This document shows, piece after piece, positions 8,295 to 16,851 of a stretch of DNA of 64,000 nucleotides. The number at the start of each line of letters is the position of its first letter. Within the stretch, counting starts at the first letter, position 1. Origin of the DNA: Anaerolineales bacterium (lineage in GTDB: Bacteria > Chloroflexota > Anaerolineae > Anaerolineales > Villigracilaceae); the NCBI GenBank assembly GCA_014379595.1, contig JACMLM010000032.1, positions 34,700 to 98,699 of the forward strand, given 5' to 3'. Under the pieces are notes generated by a model. The model was not told where the DNA came from. It saw only the letters and a program-made list of their open reading frames with translations, and ran no database searches. Both the position numbers and the translations under genes were made by a program.

Positions 8295-9329
8295 TCACTG
8301 TGGATCGTTTACTAATTTCCCAACCTTCAAACCTTCCAACGTTCCAACTCCGGCTGCAAACATTGCAACCTCAATTTGTCTCTTAGTCAACTTCATCATC
8401 TCAGCGGCTTTCTCTGTTGAAATCGCCGCTGCTTTCAAGAAATTCCCAGCCATTCCTCCAAGTGTCGCGCCTAATGCAATGCACTTGGCGATGTCGAGTC
8501 CGTCTTTGATTCCGCCGCTGGCGAAGATGGTCATTTCAGGAACGGCTTTCTTTACATTCAAAATTGATTCCGATGTTGGGATTCCCCAGCCAACAAATGT
8601 GGCCGCAAGTTGACGAGTGAATTCATCTGGCGCGCGGTGCATTTCTACTTGTGACCAGCTTGTCCCGCCTGCGCCTGCCACGTCAATAGCTTGCACGCCA
8701 CAATCAGATAATAACTTTGCACTGCGTTCTGAGATTCCCCAGCCAACTTCTTTCGCAATCACGGGCACTTCTAATTTTTTACAAACTTCCTCGATCTTCT
8801 TTGCAAGACCTTCAAAGTTTGTATCACCCGCATCTTGTACGGCTTCCTGCACTGGATTCAAATGTAAATACAAAGCATCTGCCTGGATCATATCCACTGC
8901 TTTTTTGCATTCATCAATCCCATAGCCATAATTGAATTGCACAGCGCCGAGATTCGCAAATAATAAAATATCTGCTGCAACTCTGCGTACTTGAAATGTA
9001 GAGGCTTGTTCAGGATGTTCAATTGCAGCGCGTTGGCTCCCAACTCCCATGGCAATGCCACATTCCTGGGCTGCTTCGGCGAGTCGCAGGTTGATTGTCT
9101 CTGCTTCACTCGTCCCGCCGGTCATGGAGCTGACGAGGATGGGCGAATTTAATTTTTTACCGAACAGGCTGAGGCTTGTGTCGATTCGGTTTAGATCCAG
9201 CTCAGGTAATGCCTCGTGAATGAAGCGATAGTTTTCGAGTCCAGTCGTCAACGCAGAGCGGACATCCTGCTCCAAATTGATTTTGATGTGATCTGCTTTT
9301 CTTTGGTCTATGGGCGCAACTTTTGTCAT
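8295..9329 (-). CDS. fni: Type 2 isopentenyl-diphosphate delta-isomerase
   Basis: A 344-residue FMN- and NAD(P)H-dependent isomerase interconverting IPP and DMAPP. Family hallmarks are the N-terminal 'RKADHIKI', 'SSMTGGT', the FMN-contacting '[13 protein letters not shown]', '[10 protein letters not shown]' (catalytic Gln region), '[11 protein letters not shown]' and '[11 protein letters not shown]'-like '[16 protein letters not shown]', and the C-terminal '[10 protein letters not shown]'. Length is normal. It is the first gene of a co-directional run with LRR-TIR and LRR-Roco. A possible promoter at 9379-9406 interlocks with the acpP promoter. An AGGA lies 10 bases before the ATG, separated by a C7 tract. 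The enzymatic call is secure. Confidence 0.95.
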   Translation of the reverse strand: MTKVAPIDQRKADHIKINLEQDVRSALTTGLENYRFIHEALPELDLNRIDTSLSLFGKKLNSPILVSSMTGGTSEAETINLRLAEAAQECGIAMGVGSQRAAIEHPEQASTFQVRRVAADILLFANLGAVQFNYGYGIDECKKAVDMIQADALYLHLNPVQEAVQDAGDTNFEGLAKKIEEVCKKLEVPVIAKEVGWGISERSAKLLSDCGVQAIDVAGAGGTSWSQVEMHRAPDEFTRQLAATFVGWGIPTSESILNVKKAVPEMTIFASGGIKDGLDIAKCIALGATLGGMAGNFLKAAAISTEKAAEMMKLTKRQIEVAMFAAGVGTLEGLKVGKLVNDPQ

Positions 9330-9366
9330 GGGGGGGTGTTCCTGAGTGTGATAGACTAATAATGGC

Positions 9367-9394
9367 TTGACAACGGTTTATATACCGATAGAAT
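9367..9394 (+). promoter_or_regulatory. Promoter of acpP
   Basis: TTGACA (9367-9372), a 16-base spacer and TAGAAT (9389-9394) lie 33 bases before the acpP ATG. The expected start of transcription is near 9401. The same TAGAAT -10 is used by the ABC exporter promoter in this window. Confidence 0.7.
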
Positions 9395-9406
9395 AAAGCC
9401 AATCAA
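9379..9406 (-). promoter_or_regulatory. Possible promoter of the fni-LRR-TIR-Roco operon
   Basis: On the minus strand TTGATT (9406-9401) is 16 bases from TATATA (9384-9379), about 50 bases before the fni ATG. The elements interlock with those of the acpP promoter on the other strand, so the two polymerases could not bind at once. The match is weaker than that of acpP. Confidence 0.35.
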
Positions 9407-9426
9407 ATTTAAAACAGGAGGTTGTC

Positions 9427-9663
9427 ATGTCTGACACATATACTGAACTCAAAGGGATCGTGAAAGATTTACTCGGTGCAGATGAGGCGAAGATCACGCC
9501 TGAAGCCCGTTTCCGCGAGGACCTTGAAGCTGATTCACTCGATCTCGTTGAGCTGATCATGGCTTTTGAAGATAAGTTCGGCGCCGAAATTTCTGACGAA
9601 GCTGCTCAGAAGATCACGACAGTGGGCGAAGCCGTTGCATATATTGATGCAAACAAAAAGTAA
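9427..9663 (+). CDS. acpP: Acyl carrier protein
   Basis: A 78-residue acidic four-helix protein that carries fatty-acyl intermediates on a 4'-phosphopantetheine arm. The modified serine is Ser37 in '[16 protein letters not shown]', the standard DSL motif. A perfect AGGAGG lies five bases before the ATG, consistent with the very high expression usual for ACP. It stands alone, with its own promoter and a strong terminator, and is not next to fab genes. Confidence 0.97.
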   Translation: MSDTYTELKGIVKDLLGADEAKITPEARFREDLEADSLDLVELIMAFEDKFGAEISDEAAQKITTVGEAVAYIDANKK

Positions 9664-9686
9664 TTAATGTAGGGTGATTATAACGT

Positions 9687-9727
9687 AGAGCCGCCTGACT
9701 TTTGGTCATGGCGGCTCTATTGTTTTT
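9687..9727 (+). terminator. Intrinsic terminator of acpP
   Basis: A 9-bp GC-rich stem AGAGCCGCC / GGCGGCTCT (9687-9695 and 9710-9718) with a 14-base loop, followed by ATTGTTTTT. It starts 23 bases after the acpP stop. Confidence 0.85.
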
Positions 9728-9733
9728 AAATAA

Positions 9734-9776
9734 ATGATTGTGTAGGGGCGGGGTTACCCCGCCCCTACACAATCAT
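9734..9776. repeat. 20-bp-arm hairpin between acpP and sucD (GTAGGGGCGGGG family)
   Basis: Two perfect 20-base arms (9734-9753 and 9757-9776) flank a three-base TTA loop, with a core GTAGGGGCGGGG / CCCCGCCCCTAC. The right arm runs into the last base of the sucD stop codon. It can serve as a bidirectional terminator for acpP and sucCD. Its core resembles the multicopy GTAGGGGCG palindromes common in these genomes; a degenerate piece, GTAGGGGCGACC, lies at 994-1005. Confidence 0.75.
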
Positions 9777-10636
9777 TAAAACAACGTAGGAATTTCTTCT
9801 GGGTGTTTGGCAACTTTCACGCCAGCGGCTTCGAGCGCTTTGATCTTATCTGCGGCTGTGCCTGCTCCGCCTTCGATGATCGCACCAGCGTGCCCCATCC
9901 GTTTGCCGGGAGGAGCGGTTTGCCCTGCAATGAAGCCTGCTACAGGCTTGGTCATTTTGGTTGCAATATATTCTGCGGCTTTTTCTTCCTCATTTCCGCC
10001 GATCTCGCCGATCATAATAACTTTTTCAGTTTTAGGATCATGCTCGAACATCATCAACACATCGCGGAAGTTCGTGCCATTGACCGGATCACCGCCAATG
10101 CCAACGCAGGTGGATGCACCCATGCCCAGATTCTTCATGGCGTAAAGTACTTCATAGGTCAATGTGCCAGAGCGTGAGACCACACCGATATTTCCAGCGA
10201 TTGCAATATCACCGGGGATAATGCCAACTTTTGCTTCGCCGGGAGTTAATAAACCGGGGCAATTCGGACCGATAAGACGTACTTTTTTCTGGTCAAGATA
10301 ATTGCGCACGCGCATCATATCCTGTACGGGTACGCCTTCAGTAATACAAATAATTAGTGGAATACCTGCATCTGCCGCTTCATACATGGCATCCGGTGCA
10401 AAACGCGCAGGGACAAAAATGATGGTTGCATTGGCATCTGTTGTTTCTTTTGCTGCTTTGATCGAATCAAAGACTGGAAGCTTGCCGTCCAGGACCCATT
10501 CGCCGCCTTTGCCCGGGGTCACACCGCCGACAACGTTCGTTCCATATTCAACCATTTGCGTGGTGTGAAATAAACCTTCGTTACCGGTAATGCCTTGAAC
10601 AAGCAGGCGTGTATTTTTATCTACTAGGATACTCAT
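9776..10636 (-). CDS. sucD: Succinyl-CoA synthetase, alpha subunit
   Basis: A 286-residue TCA-cycle enzyme subunit that binds CoA and carries the phosphohistidine. The N-terminal CoA-binding Rossmann fold shows '[18 protein letters not shown]', and '[18 protein letters not shown]' follows. The active-site His249 lies in 'RMGHAGAI'. Length is standard. It starts 4 bases after the sucC stop on the same strand, forming a sucCD operon that makes one ATP or GTP per turn. This matches the aerobic cytochrome oxidase encoded further on. Confidence 0.97.
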   Translation of the reverse strand: MSILVDKNTRLLVQGITGNEGLFHTTQMVEYGTNVVGGVTPGKGGEWVLDGKLPVFDSIKAAKETTDANATIIFVPARFAPDAMYEAADAGIPLIICITEGVPVQDMMRVRNYLDQKKVRLIGPNCPGLLTPGEAKVGIIPGDIAIAGNIGVVSRSGTLTYEVLYAMKNLGMGASTCVGIGGDPVNGTNFRDVLMMFEHDPKTEKVIMIGEIGGNEEEKAAEYIATKMTKPVAGFIAGQTAPPGKRMGHAGAIIEGGAGTAADKIKALEAAGVKVAKHPEEIPTLF

Positions 10637-10640
10637 GAAA

Positions 10641-11780
10641 TTATTTCCCTTTTTTTGCGGCTGCTACAGATTTTTTCGCCGCATCTGCCAGAGTTTCAGC
10701 AGTGATCATATTTGCATTCTCAAGCAGCTTGCGTCCCTCTTCAGCATTTGTACCGACTAAACGAACTACCATCGGAACCTTGGGCTTCACTTCTTCCATG
10801 GCCGCTAAAATTCCGCGTGCAACTTCGTCACAGCGTGTGATGCCGCCAAAGATATTAAACAATATGGCTTTTACATTCGGATCAGAAAGAATAATGCGCA
10901 TGGCCGCGGCTACTTTTTCTGCGCTCGCACCGCCGCCTACATCGAGGAAGTTGGCTGGTTCGCCGCCGAAGAGTTTGATCACGTCCATGCTGGTCATTGC
11001 GAGACCTGCACCGTTGACCATACAGCCAATGTCTCCATCGAGCTTGATGAAGGACAATCCATATTTGCGGGCTTCAATTTCAGAGGGCGCATCTTCATCT
11101 GTATCACGCATTTCATTCAAGGCAGGCTGACGATAGAGAGCGTTGTCATCGATCATCATCTTGCCATCGAGCGCGATCATCTTCTTATCTTTCGTGATCA
11201 CCAGCGGATTGATCTCTGCCAATGAAGCATCTGTCTCTTTATAGACGTTCCACAAGTTCATAGCGATCTTTACGAAATCTTTCCAATACTCGCGCGGCAA
11301 ATCAATTGCTATTGCCACATCACGTGCCTGATATTCTCTTAAGCCAAGCAATGGATCAATATGAACTTTGATGATCTTTTCGGGAGTCTTTATTGCTACT
11401 TCTTCAATATCGATGCCGCCTGCGGCAGAAGCAATGATGACAGGCTTCTTCGCGGCGCGGTCATCTGTGATGGCAAAGTAAATTTCCTGGTCAATGGCAG
11501 ATGCCTCATCCACAAGGACCTTGCGAACGGGGAGTCCTTTGATGTCCATGCCGAGGATCTGTCTGGCAAGCTGTTCGGCTTCGGCAGGATCTTTGGCAAG
11601 TTTTACGCCGCCTGCTTTACCGCGTCCGCCTACCAGTACTTGCGATTTAATAACAACGCGGCCACCAAGCTCTTCTGCAATTTGTCTTGCTTCTTGAGGG
11701 GTGGCCGCAACCCTTCCCCTGGGGATCGGAATGCCGTATTTTGAAAAAATTGTTTTTGATTGGTATTCGTGGAGTTTCAT
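10641..11780 (-). CDS. sucC: Succinyl-CoA synthetase, beta subunit
   Basis: 379 residues with an N-terminal ATP-grasp fold ('[20 protein letters not shown]', '[18 protein letters not shown]') and a C-terminal CoA-ligase domain ('[14 protein letters not shown]', '[16 protein letters not shown]'). It binds nucleotide and succinate. It is the first gene of sucCD. Upstream is a shared terminator at 11848-11884, then the converging end of the Agl23 gene on the same strand. No clear promoter was recognised in the ~65 bases available. Confidence 0.97.
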   Translation of the reverse strand: MKLHEYQSKTIFSKYGIPIPRGRVAATPQEARQIAEELGGRVVIKSQVLVGGRGKAGGVKLAKDPAEAEQLARQILGMDIKGLPVRKVLVDEASAIDQEIYFAITDDRAAKKPVIIASAAGGIDIEEVAIKTPEKIIKVHIDPLLGLREYQARDVAIAIDLPREYWKDFVKIAMNLWNVYKETDASLAEINPLVITKDKKMIALDGKMMIDDNALYRQPALNEMRDTDEDAPSEIEARKYGLSFIKLDGDIGCMVNGAGLAMTSMDVIKLFGGEPANFLDVGGGASAEKVAAAMRIILSDPNVKAILFNIFGGITRCDEVARGILAAMEEVKPKVPMVVRLVGTNAEEGRKLLENANMITAETLADAAKKSVAAAKKGK

Positions 11781-11847
11781 TATGCTCTCTTCGTGATTGT
11801 TTTGTGAAAAGCCCGGCGATTATACCACCATAAAAATTTGCAACAAT

Positions 11848-11884
11848 AAAAGACCCGCAGACTATTTTTATCTGCGGGTCTTTT
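11848..11884 (-). terminator. Intrinsic terminator of the Agl23-like gene
   Basis: A 14-bp perfect stem AAAAGACCCGCAGA / TCTGCGGGTCTTTT around a nine-base loop. It lies 10 bases after the stop codon at 11894 and ends in a T-run on the minus strand. It separates that gene from sucCD. Confidence 0.85.
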
Positions 11885-11893
11885 ATAAAAAAC

Positions 11894-14800
11894 TTAAGGT
11901 AATGTAAATCTCATCAAACGATTATTTACACTATCCGTCACCCATACATGGCCTTCATTATCTATGGCAATGCCTGAGGCAAGACCAAAGCTTGAATTGC
12001 TATCGCCGAAATCACCCCAGGTGCGAATCAATTCGCCGTTCGGGTCAAATTCCATGACGCGGTATGCATCAGGATCTGTAATGAAAACATGCAGATCATC
12101 ATTGACTGCGATAAACGGTTTGTTTTCCAACGATTGAGTGAACCAACCGTACACGTCCCATTGTTTTTCAGGAATGAAGGACAGAACTCCATCAGTTTCG
12201 AATGGAGTAAAGGTCTGCACACGTTGATTCCATGTGTCTACTACATAAACGGTTCCACTTTTATCAACTGTGATGCCGACTGGTTCATCAAATAGACCCG
12301 GCTCCAAGCCCGCGCCGCCAAATTGAGTGATGAATTCGCCGTTCGAGTCAAACACAACGATGCGCTTGTTCCCGGTATCAGTAACAAATACGCGTCCCTG
12401 AGAGTCTACTGCTATTCCACGCGGGCCGTAAAATGGTGTATCGATGTTATCGAGCGGATAAGAAGTCCACATCTCAATGAATTTGCCGCTGGCTGTAAAT
12501 TTTTGAACTCGAAAGTTCCAGGTATCGGTTACATAGACACTTCCATCCGGCCCAACAGCAACTCCCCAAGGTTCGTTGAAAGTTGATGGAGCTGCATCGG
12601 GCATGGGACTGCTGGGATCCGTTCCGGATGTTGTGCCCCATTGATGGAGAATGCCGCCGCTCGAGTCGAAATGAATAATGCGGTTGTTGCGTGAATCTGC
12701 CACATATATAGTCCCATCTTTTGCGAAAGCTAGTGAACGCGGTGCGTTCAAAGGAATTTGATCTGCGTTGGCATCCAAAATAAGATCAGCTGGGAGCAAA
12801 ATATATTTGCCTTCGGTTGGGTCTTCGACAGTTTCAAGCGGACTCGGTGCTATGCCATAGTTCCATATTTGGGAGGCAACATCCTGACGAATATACAAGC
12901 GCATCTTATCTGAAGGATTCCAATTGCTAATTGTCAGATCTTCACGGCCCTTGGCTTGTGCATATAAGGTGTAATCACGGTTGAGCCATATTTGGATAAT
13001 GCCCGCTCGAATAGCAGGATTAGTAAATCCTTCGCAAAATGGTGTGTAATCTTTGGATTTGATTAATTTTAAAACACTCAACAAACCGCTGCATGCATAA
13101 TCTGCAGGGAACGGTTCTTCTGCATTACGATCAAATGACATACTGAAATAATCCTGCATTGGCCACCACATACGGATGTAATCAATGCGGTAATAGCCCG
13201 GGCCTAGCGCAGTTTCGATGCTGTCAAAATTCTTTTCGTCAACGATCACGACGACTGATTCACGTATTGAACGTGTGGGCTTGTCGAACGAGCGCTGATT
13301 GGTGAAGTCACGCAGATACCAAACAAAAGGCCATGAAACGCCCGTATCGGGCGAACTGGCGTCATAGGCAAGGGAGACGCCCATTCCGCCTGTGGTTCGT
13401 TGGGATATTTCCTCTGCCTGACTGATTATTTCTTTAATACCTGTTGCACCGTGTGCATAGACAAGGAACTCAGTTGCCTCGTCATAAGTGATATAGGAAG
13501 CGCGGAATGCTGCGCGAGCTGTAAGCACAGCGAGAAATCCGAAGAATACGAGAACAAAGACATGCCTGATCTCGCTAAAGGTCCATTCCTTAAATAGATA
13601 GGTGACGCCAATTGCACTTAGGATGGCAATGACTGTTGGTAAAAGGAATGCACTCGTTGCCTGTAACTGGTCCAGCTCCTGTCCTTGAAACGGGGGAGTG
13701 GACCCACCCAAGGCGAGGAGCATTCCCATAATGCTAACCACAAATATTGCAAGTGCCGCTAGTGTCAGCGGAATGCGTTGTTCTTTTAATTTTTCCCAGT
13801 TGGTTGTATCAATAATGCGCCCCAATGCCCAGCCTGTGATCAGGATCATGGGCCAGGCTATGTGAAGCGTGAGCCACGGCATTCTTTCACCTGCATAGGT
13901 GAATGCAGCGATACTTATAAAACTCCAGAAGACAAGCAGACTAAATGTATTCGGATAATTCTTTTCTTCCGTATAAACAATCTCTTCTGATTCTTGTGAC
14001 TCAAGCAGGCCGATGACCTCATCGTCATTAACAACATCTTCTTCAATAGTATTAAGTTTTGGCTTTCTTCTGAACCCAAGAAAGAGAGCAAGGATCAATC
14101 CAAGCGCGGGTAGGAATTCGTAAATTGGAACTTGAACCAGTATATAGTAATACCACGGCTGACTTCCGCGTTCTACATCTTGTTGAACGATCCAATATCC
14201 AAGAGAGCCAATGACGCCTGTGAAAAAGCCATCGCTGTTTGTGAAGACGGTTGTATATAAAATGGTAAATGGAACCCAAAAGATCAAGGCGATCTTTAAC
14301 CATTTTTCTTTATTCCACAACACGCCTATTACAGCGGAAAGAGCGAACATGAGAATTAAAAGCCCTACGATAGTCAGAATGGATTTTATATCTCCGGACA
14401 ATGCCTGAACTTCAGGCGCAGTTGTGGGAATGGCAATATGCAGCCAGCGCTCCATGACCTTAATAACAAAGGCTGAACCCATCGGAAGGACAATGGTTCC
14501 TAGAACCATCAACAAGTCAAACGAGCGTTCATTACGTAGGCGTTCCCATGTATAGCCTCGTATTAGGAAGAAAGCTGCAACAACGATCGCGATCACAACA
14601 AATAGAGCGAGGATCAATGTTGGAGAAATAGAAGCAGTTTCCGGCGCGGCCAGAGGCGATTCTGTTAGTGCGGGATCGCTCGGTAGGGCAGTCTCAGCTC
14701 CAGTGAGAGTTGAAACGTCGCGTGTGTAGAGTCCATATCCTACGGTAAGACCTGCCAACAGGACCGTGATACCAAGCGTGATAATAAAAGAGCGGTAATC

Positions 14801-15451
14801 TTTTTCTGAATCTCTCCAGGGGCGGCGCGTAACCTGCACGATGAAATAGATCGTCAGATAAATAAGCGCTTCTGCAGTATAGATGAAGGAAGTTTCTTTT
14901 GAAGTAAAGTGAAGCGCAAGCGCTCCAGCCAATAGGAAGAGATATTTTTTACCGCCCACTTCCAGATGGCGAAGCATCGCGTACAACATAACGATGCCTG
15001 AGAATCCGACAAACGATTCGTTACGAACGTAACGACCGTAATAAAGCATATATGGTGATATGACCATTAGCAAGGCTGCGATCAATGCACCCCAGTTGCC
15101 CAGATATCGACGCCATTGCCAAACCATGCCAACTATCGCAATACTAAAAAGTGCCGCGGGTATACGTGAAGTGAAATCGCTTGCGCCAAACAGAAAGTAT
15201 ATAAGTGCCACGAAATGAAATTGGAACGGACCATGCATCATGGGCGAATGTTCATAGCCCTGTCCGCGATAGAGCAGCCACGAAAAATAAGTATGTAAAC
15301 TTTCATCATGACTCATTACACGTGTTTCGAGATCGTAAAAACGTGTAATGATTGCGAGCAATATAATGCCCACAAAGATCACGATCTCATTTGTAAAAGT
15401 AGGTAAAGCAGGGTGGATGGGGCGTTCGAGCCAGTTTTGTTTTTGTTCCAT
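11894..15451 (-). CDS. Agl23-type (GT39-like) membrane glycosyltransferase with C-terminal NHL propeller
   Basis: A 1185-residue fusion. Residues ~25-650 are a polytopic PMT/GT39-like domain with the Agl23/TIGR03663 signature 'RVMSHDESLHTYFSW', 'GYEHSPMMHGPFQFHF' and about 13 membrane segments; the Asp-Glu pair in the first external loop is the presumed catalytic site. A soluble stretch follows. Residues ~905-1185 hold about five or six NHL repeats ('PRSLAFAKDGTIYVADSRN', 'PWGVAVGPDGSVYVTDTWN'), a beta-propeller expected outside the membrane. The family is named from archaeal N-glycosylation genes, but the bacterial role is unproven; transfer of sugar from a lipid carrier to surface proteins or lipids is likely. 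Single-gene unit with a clear terminator. The fold call is good, the exact function uncertain. Confidence 0.8.
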   Translation of the reverse strand: MEQKQNWLERPIHPALPTFTNEIVIFVGIILLAIITRFYDLETRVMSHDESLHTYFSWLLYRGQGYEHSPMMHGPFQFHFVALIYFLFGASDFTSRIPAALFSIAIVGMVWQWRRYLGNWGALIAALLMVISPYMLYYGRYVRNESFVGFSGIVMLYAMLRHLEVGGKKYLFLLAGALALHFTSKETSFIYTAEALIYLTIYFIVQVTRRPWRDSEKDYRSFIITLGITVLLAGLTVGYGLYTRDVSTLTGAETALPSDPALTESPLAAPETASISPTLILALFVVIAIVVAAFFLIRGYTWERLRNERSFDLLMVLGTIVLPMGSAFVIKVMERWLHIAIPTTAPEVQALSGDIKSILTIVGLLILMFALSAVIGVLWNKEKWLKIALIFWVPFTILYTTVFTNSDGFFTGVIGSLGYWIVQQDVERGSQPWYYYILVQVPIYEFLPALGLILALFLGFRRKPKLNTIEEDVVNDDEVIGLLESQESEEIVYTEEKNYPNTFSLLVFWSFISIAAFTYAGERMPWLTLHIAWPMILITGWALGRIIDTTNWEKLKEQRIPLTLAALAIFVVSIMGMLLALGGSTPPFQGQELDQLQATSAFLLPTVIAILSAIGVTYLFKEWTFSEIRHVFVLVFFGFLAVLTARAAFRASYITYDEATEFLVYAHGATGIKEIISQAEEISQRTTGGMGVSLAYDASSPDTGVSWPFVWYLRDFTNQRSFDKPTRSIRESVVVIVDEKNFDSIETALGPGYYRIDYIRMWWPMQDYFSMSFDRNAEEPFPADYACSGLLSVLKLIKSKDYTPFCEGFTNPAIRAGIIQIWLNRDYTLYAQAKGREDLTISNWNPSDKMRLYIRQDVASQIWNYGIAPSPLETVEDPTEGKYILLPADLILDANADQIPLNAPRSLAFAKDGTIYVADSRNNRIIHFDSSGGILHQWGTTSGTDPSSPMPDAAPSTFNEPWGVAVGPDGSVYVTDTWNFRVQKFTASGKFIEMWTSYPLDNIDTPFYGPRGIAVDSQGRVFVTDTGNKRIVVFDSNGEFITQFGGAGLEPGLFDEPVGITVDKSGTVYVVDTWNQRVQTFTPFETDGVLSFIPEKQWDVYGWFTQSLENKPFIAVNDDLHVFITDPDAYRVMEFDPNGELIRTWGDFGDSNSSFGLASGIAIDNEGHVWVTDSVNNRLMRFTLP

Positions 15452-15736
15452 TGAGTTTCACCATGTGTACATAGTATCGCGTAATTTATTAAACCGAAAT
15501 TGTATACTGTAGTCGCAATTCGTGCTAAAAAGTTTAATTATCTATGAGTCCGGCGATAAAGTTATCTCACTATACTTTAATTAATTTATTCTGACAAGAA
15601 ATGATAAGTACAACTTCATGTGAAATAAATTATGCCAATGATATTCGTTTCAGTTTAATTGAATGTGAGAGACGAAAGATAAATAACCCTCTTAGCTTGC
15701 GCATAGTCATTATGGTGCATAGCATCGAGTTTTTAT
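15452..15736. other. AT-rich intergenic region, no gene recognised
   Basis: About 285 bases between the Agl23-like start and the rlmN stop, both genes on the minus strand. It is AT-rich, and no open frame of note, hairpin terminator or RNA gene was recognised. The promoter of the Agl23-like gene should lie in the part nearest 15452, but no convincing -35/-10 pair was seen. Confidence 0.5.
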
Positions 15737-16783
15737 TTATGCTGAAGTTGCAAGTTGACCGCAACCAGCGTTGATATCGATCCCTCGGCGCATGCGGATC
15801 GTGCACTCGATCCCGGCTTGTTCCAGCGTTTCTTTGAATATCATCGCCCGCTGACGATCTGTCGCTTCGCCATGATAACCTGAGGTGGGATTAAGCGGAA
15901 TCGCGTTGACATGACATAACAATCCTTTGAGCCGTGATGCGAGTTTTCGTGCTACTTCGGGTGTGTCGTTTACTCCACTAATCAATGCCCATTCAAATGT
16001 GACTCGGCGGTGCGTTTTTTCAACGTAATATCTGCAAGCTTGGATTACATCGTCAATTTTATATCTCTTATTTACAGGCATGATCGCGAGTCGTTCATTG
16101 TCGTCTGCCGCGTGTAATGAGATAGCGAGATTGACCTGTCGTTTTTCATCCGCAAATTTTTTGATCTGTGGCACAAGCCCAACTGTGGAAATGGTAAATC
16201 GCCGTGCGCCGAAATTATATCCATCTGCGTCATTGAGTGTATCAATGGCCGCCATGGAATTATCATAATTATGAAAGGGTTCGCCCATTCCCATAAAGAC
16301 AATGTTTGTGACAGTTAGATTCTCTTCCTGCAATGCGCGCGCATAGTGCATCACTTGTGCAATGATCTCGCCTCTGGACAAATGACGAGCGAATCCCATT
16401 TGACCCGTGGCGCAGAATACGCATCCCATGGCGCAACCAGCCTGCGTGGAGATGCAAAGTGTGCGGCGGCCTTTGCCAGAGTTTGTATTTGGGTCATAGC
16501 GCATCAGCACGGCTTCTATTAAGTGACCATCGACTAGCTCAAATAGCGTCTTACGCGTCTGACCATCAGAAGAATCCTGAAATAATTTTACTTTGAGAGG
16601 GGCAAAGTTTAATCTTTCAGCCAGCTTCTCGCGCAGAGACTTGGATAAATTTGTGAATTCATCGGGTGAATTATATAAATGTTGATACAAACCCTGCCAG
16701 ACTTGTTTTGCGCGGTAGGCGGGTTCATCCCATTGTTGCAGCAGGTTTGTGAGAGTGGGTAAATCTAAATCGTAAATAATCAT
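15737..16783 (-). CDS. rlmN: 23S rRNA (A2503-C2)/tRNA (A37-C2) methyltransferase RlmN
   Basis: A 348-residue radical-SAM enzyme that methylates C2 of adenine 2503 in 23S rRNA and adenine 37 in some tRNAs. The [4Fe-4S] cluster cysteines are C117, C121 and C124 in 'CAMGCVFCATG', and the methyl-carrying or resolving Cys341 lies in 'INAGCGQLA'. The SAM-binding 'FMGMGEPFHNYDN' and 'ISLHAADDNERLAIMP' are present. Length is normal. There is no Shine-Dalgarno; a TGGTATCAT extended -10 ends 6 bases before the ATG, suggesting a leaderless transcript. Confidence 0.96.
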   Translation of the reverse strand: MIIYDLDLPTLTNLLQQWDEPAYRAKQVWQGLYQHLYNSPDEFTNLSKSLREKLAERLNFAPLKVKLFQDSSDGQTRKTLFELVDGHLIEAVLMRYDPNTNSGKGRRTLCISTQAGCAMGCVFCATGQMGFARHLSRGEIIAQVMHYARALQEENLTVTNIVFMGMGEPFHNYDNSMAAIDTLNDADGYNFGARRFTISTVGLVPQIKKFADEKRQVNLAISLHAADDNERLAIMPVNKRYKIDDVIQACRYYVEKTHRRVTFEWALISGVNDTPEVARKLASRLKGLLCHVNAIPLNPTSGYHGEATDRQRAMIFKETLEQAGIECTIRMRRGIDINAGCGQLATSA

Positions 16784-16789
16784 GGAGAT

Positions 16790-16798
16790 ATGATACCA
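16790..16798 (-). promoter_or_regulatory. Extended -10 element for a leaderless rlmN mRNA
   Basis: On the minus strand TGG-TATCAT is followed by six bases and then the rlmN ATG, which places the predicted transcription start on the initiator codon. No ribosome-binding site exists between them. Confidence 0.4.
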
Positions 16799-16851
16799 GA
16801 CCTGCGAATTCTTACCTACCAGGCATTACGCAAATAACCCGCGGTCCCTGG

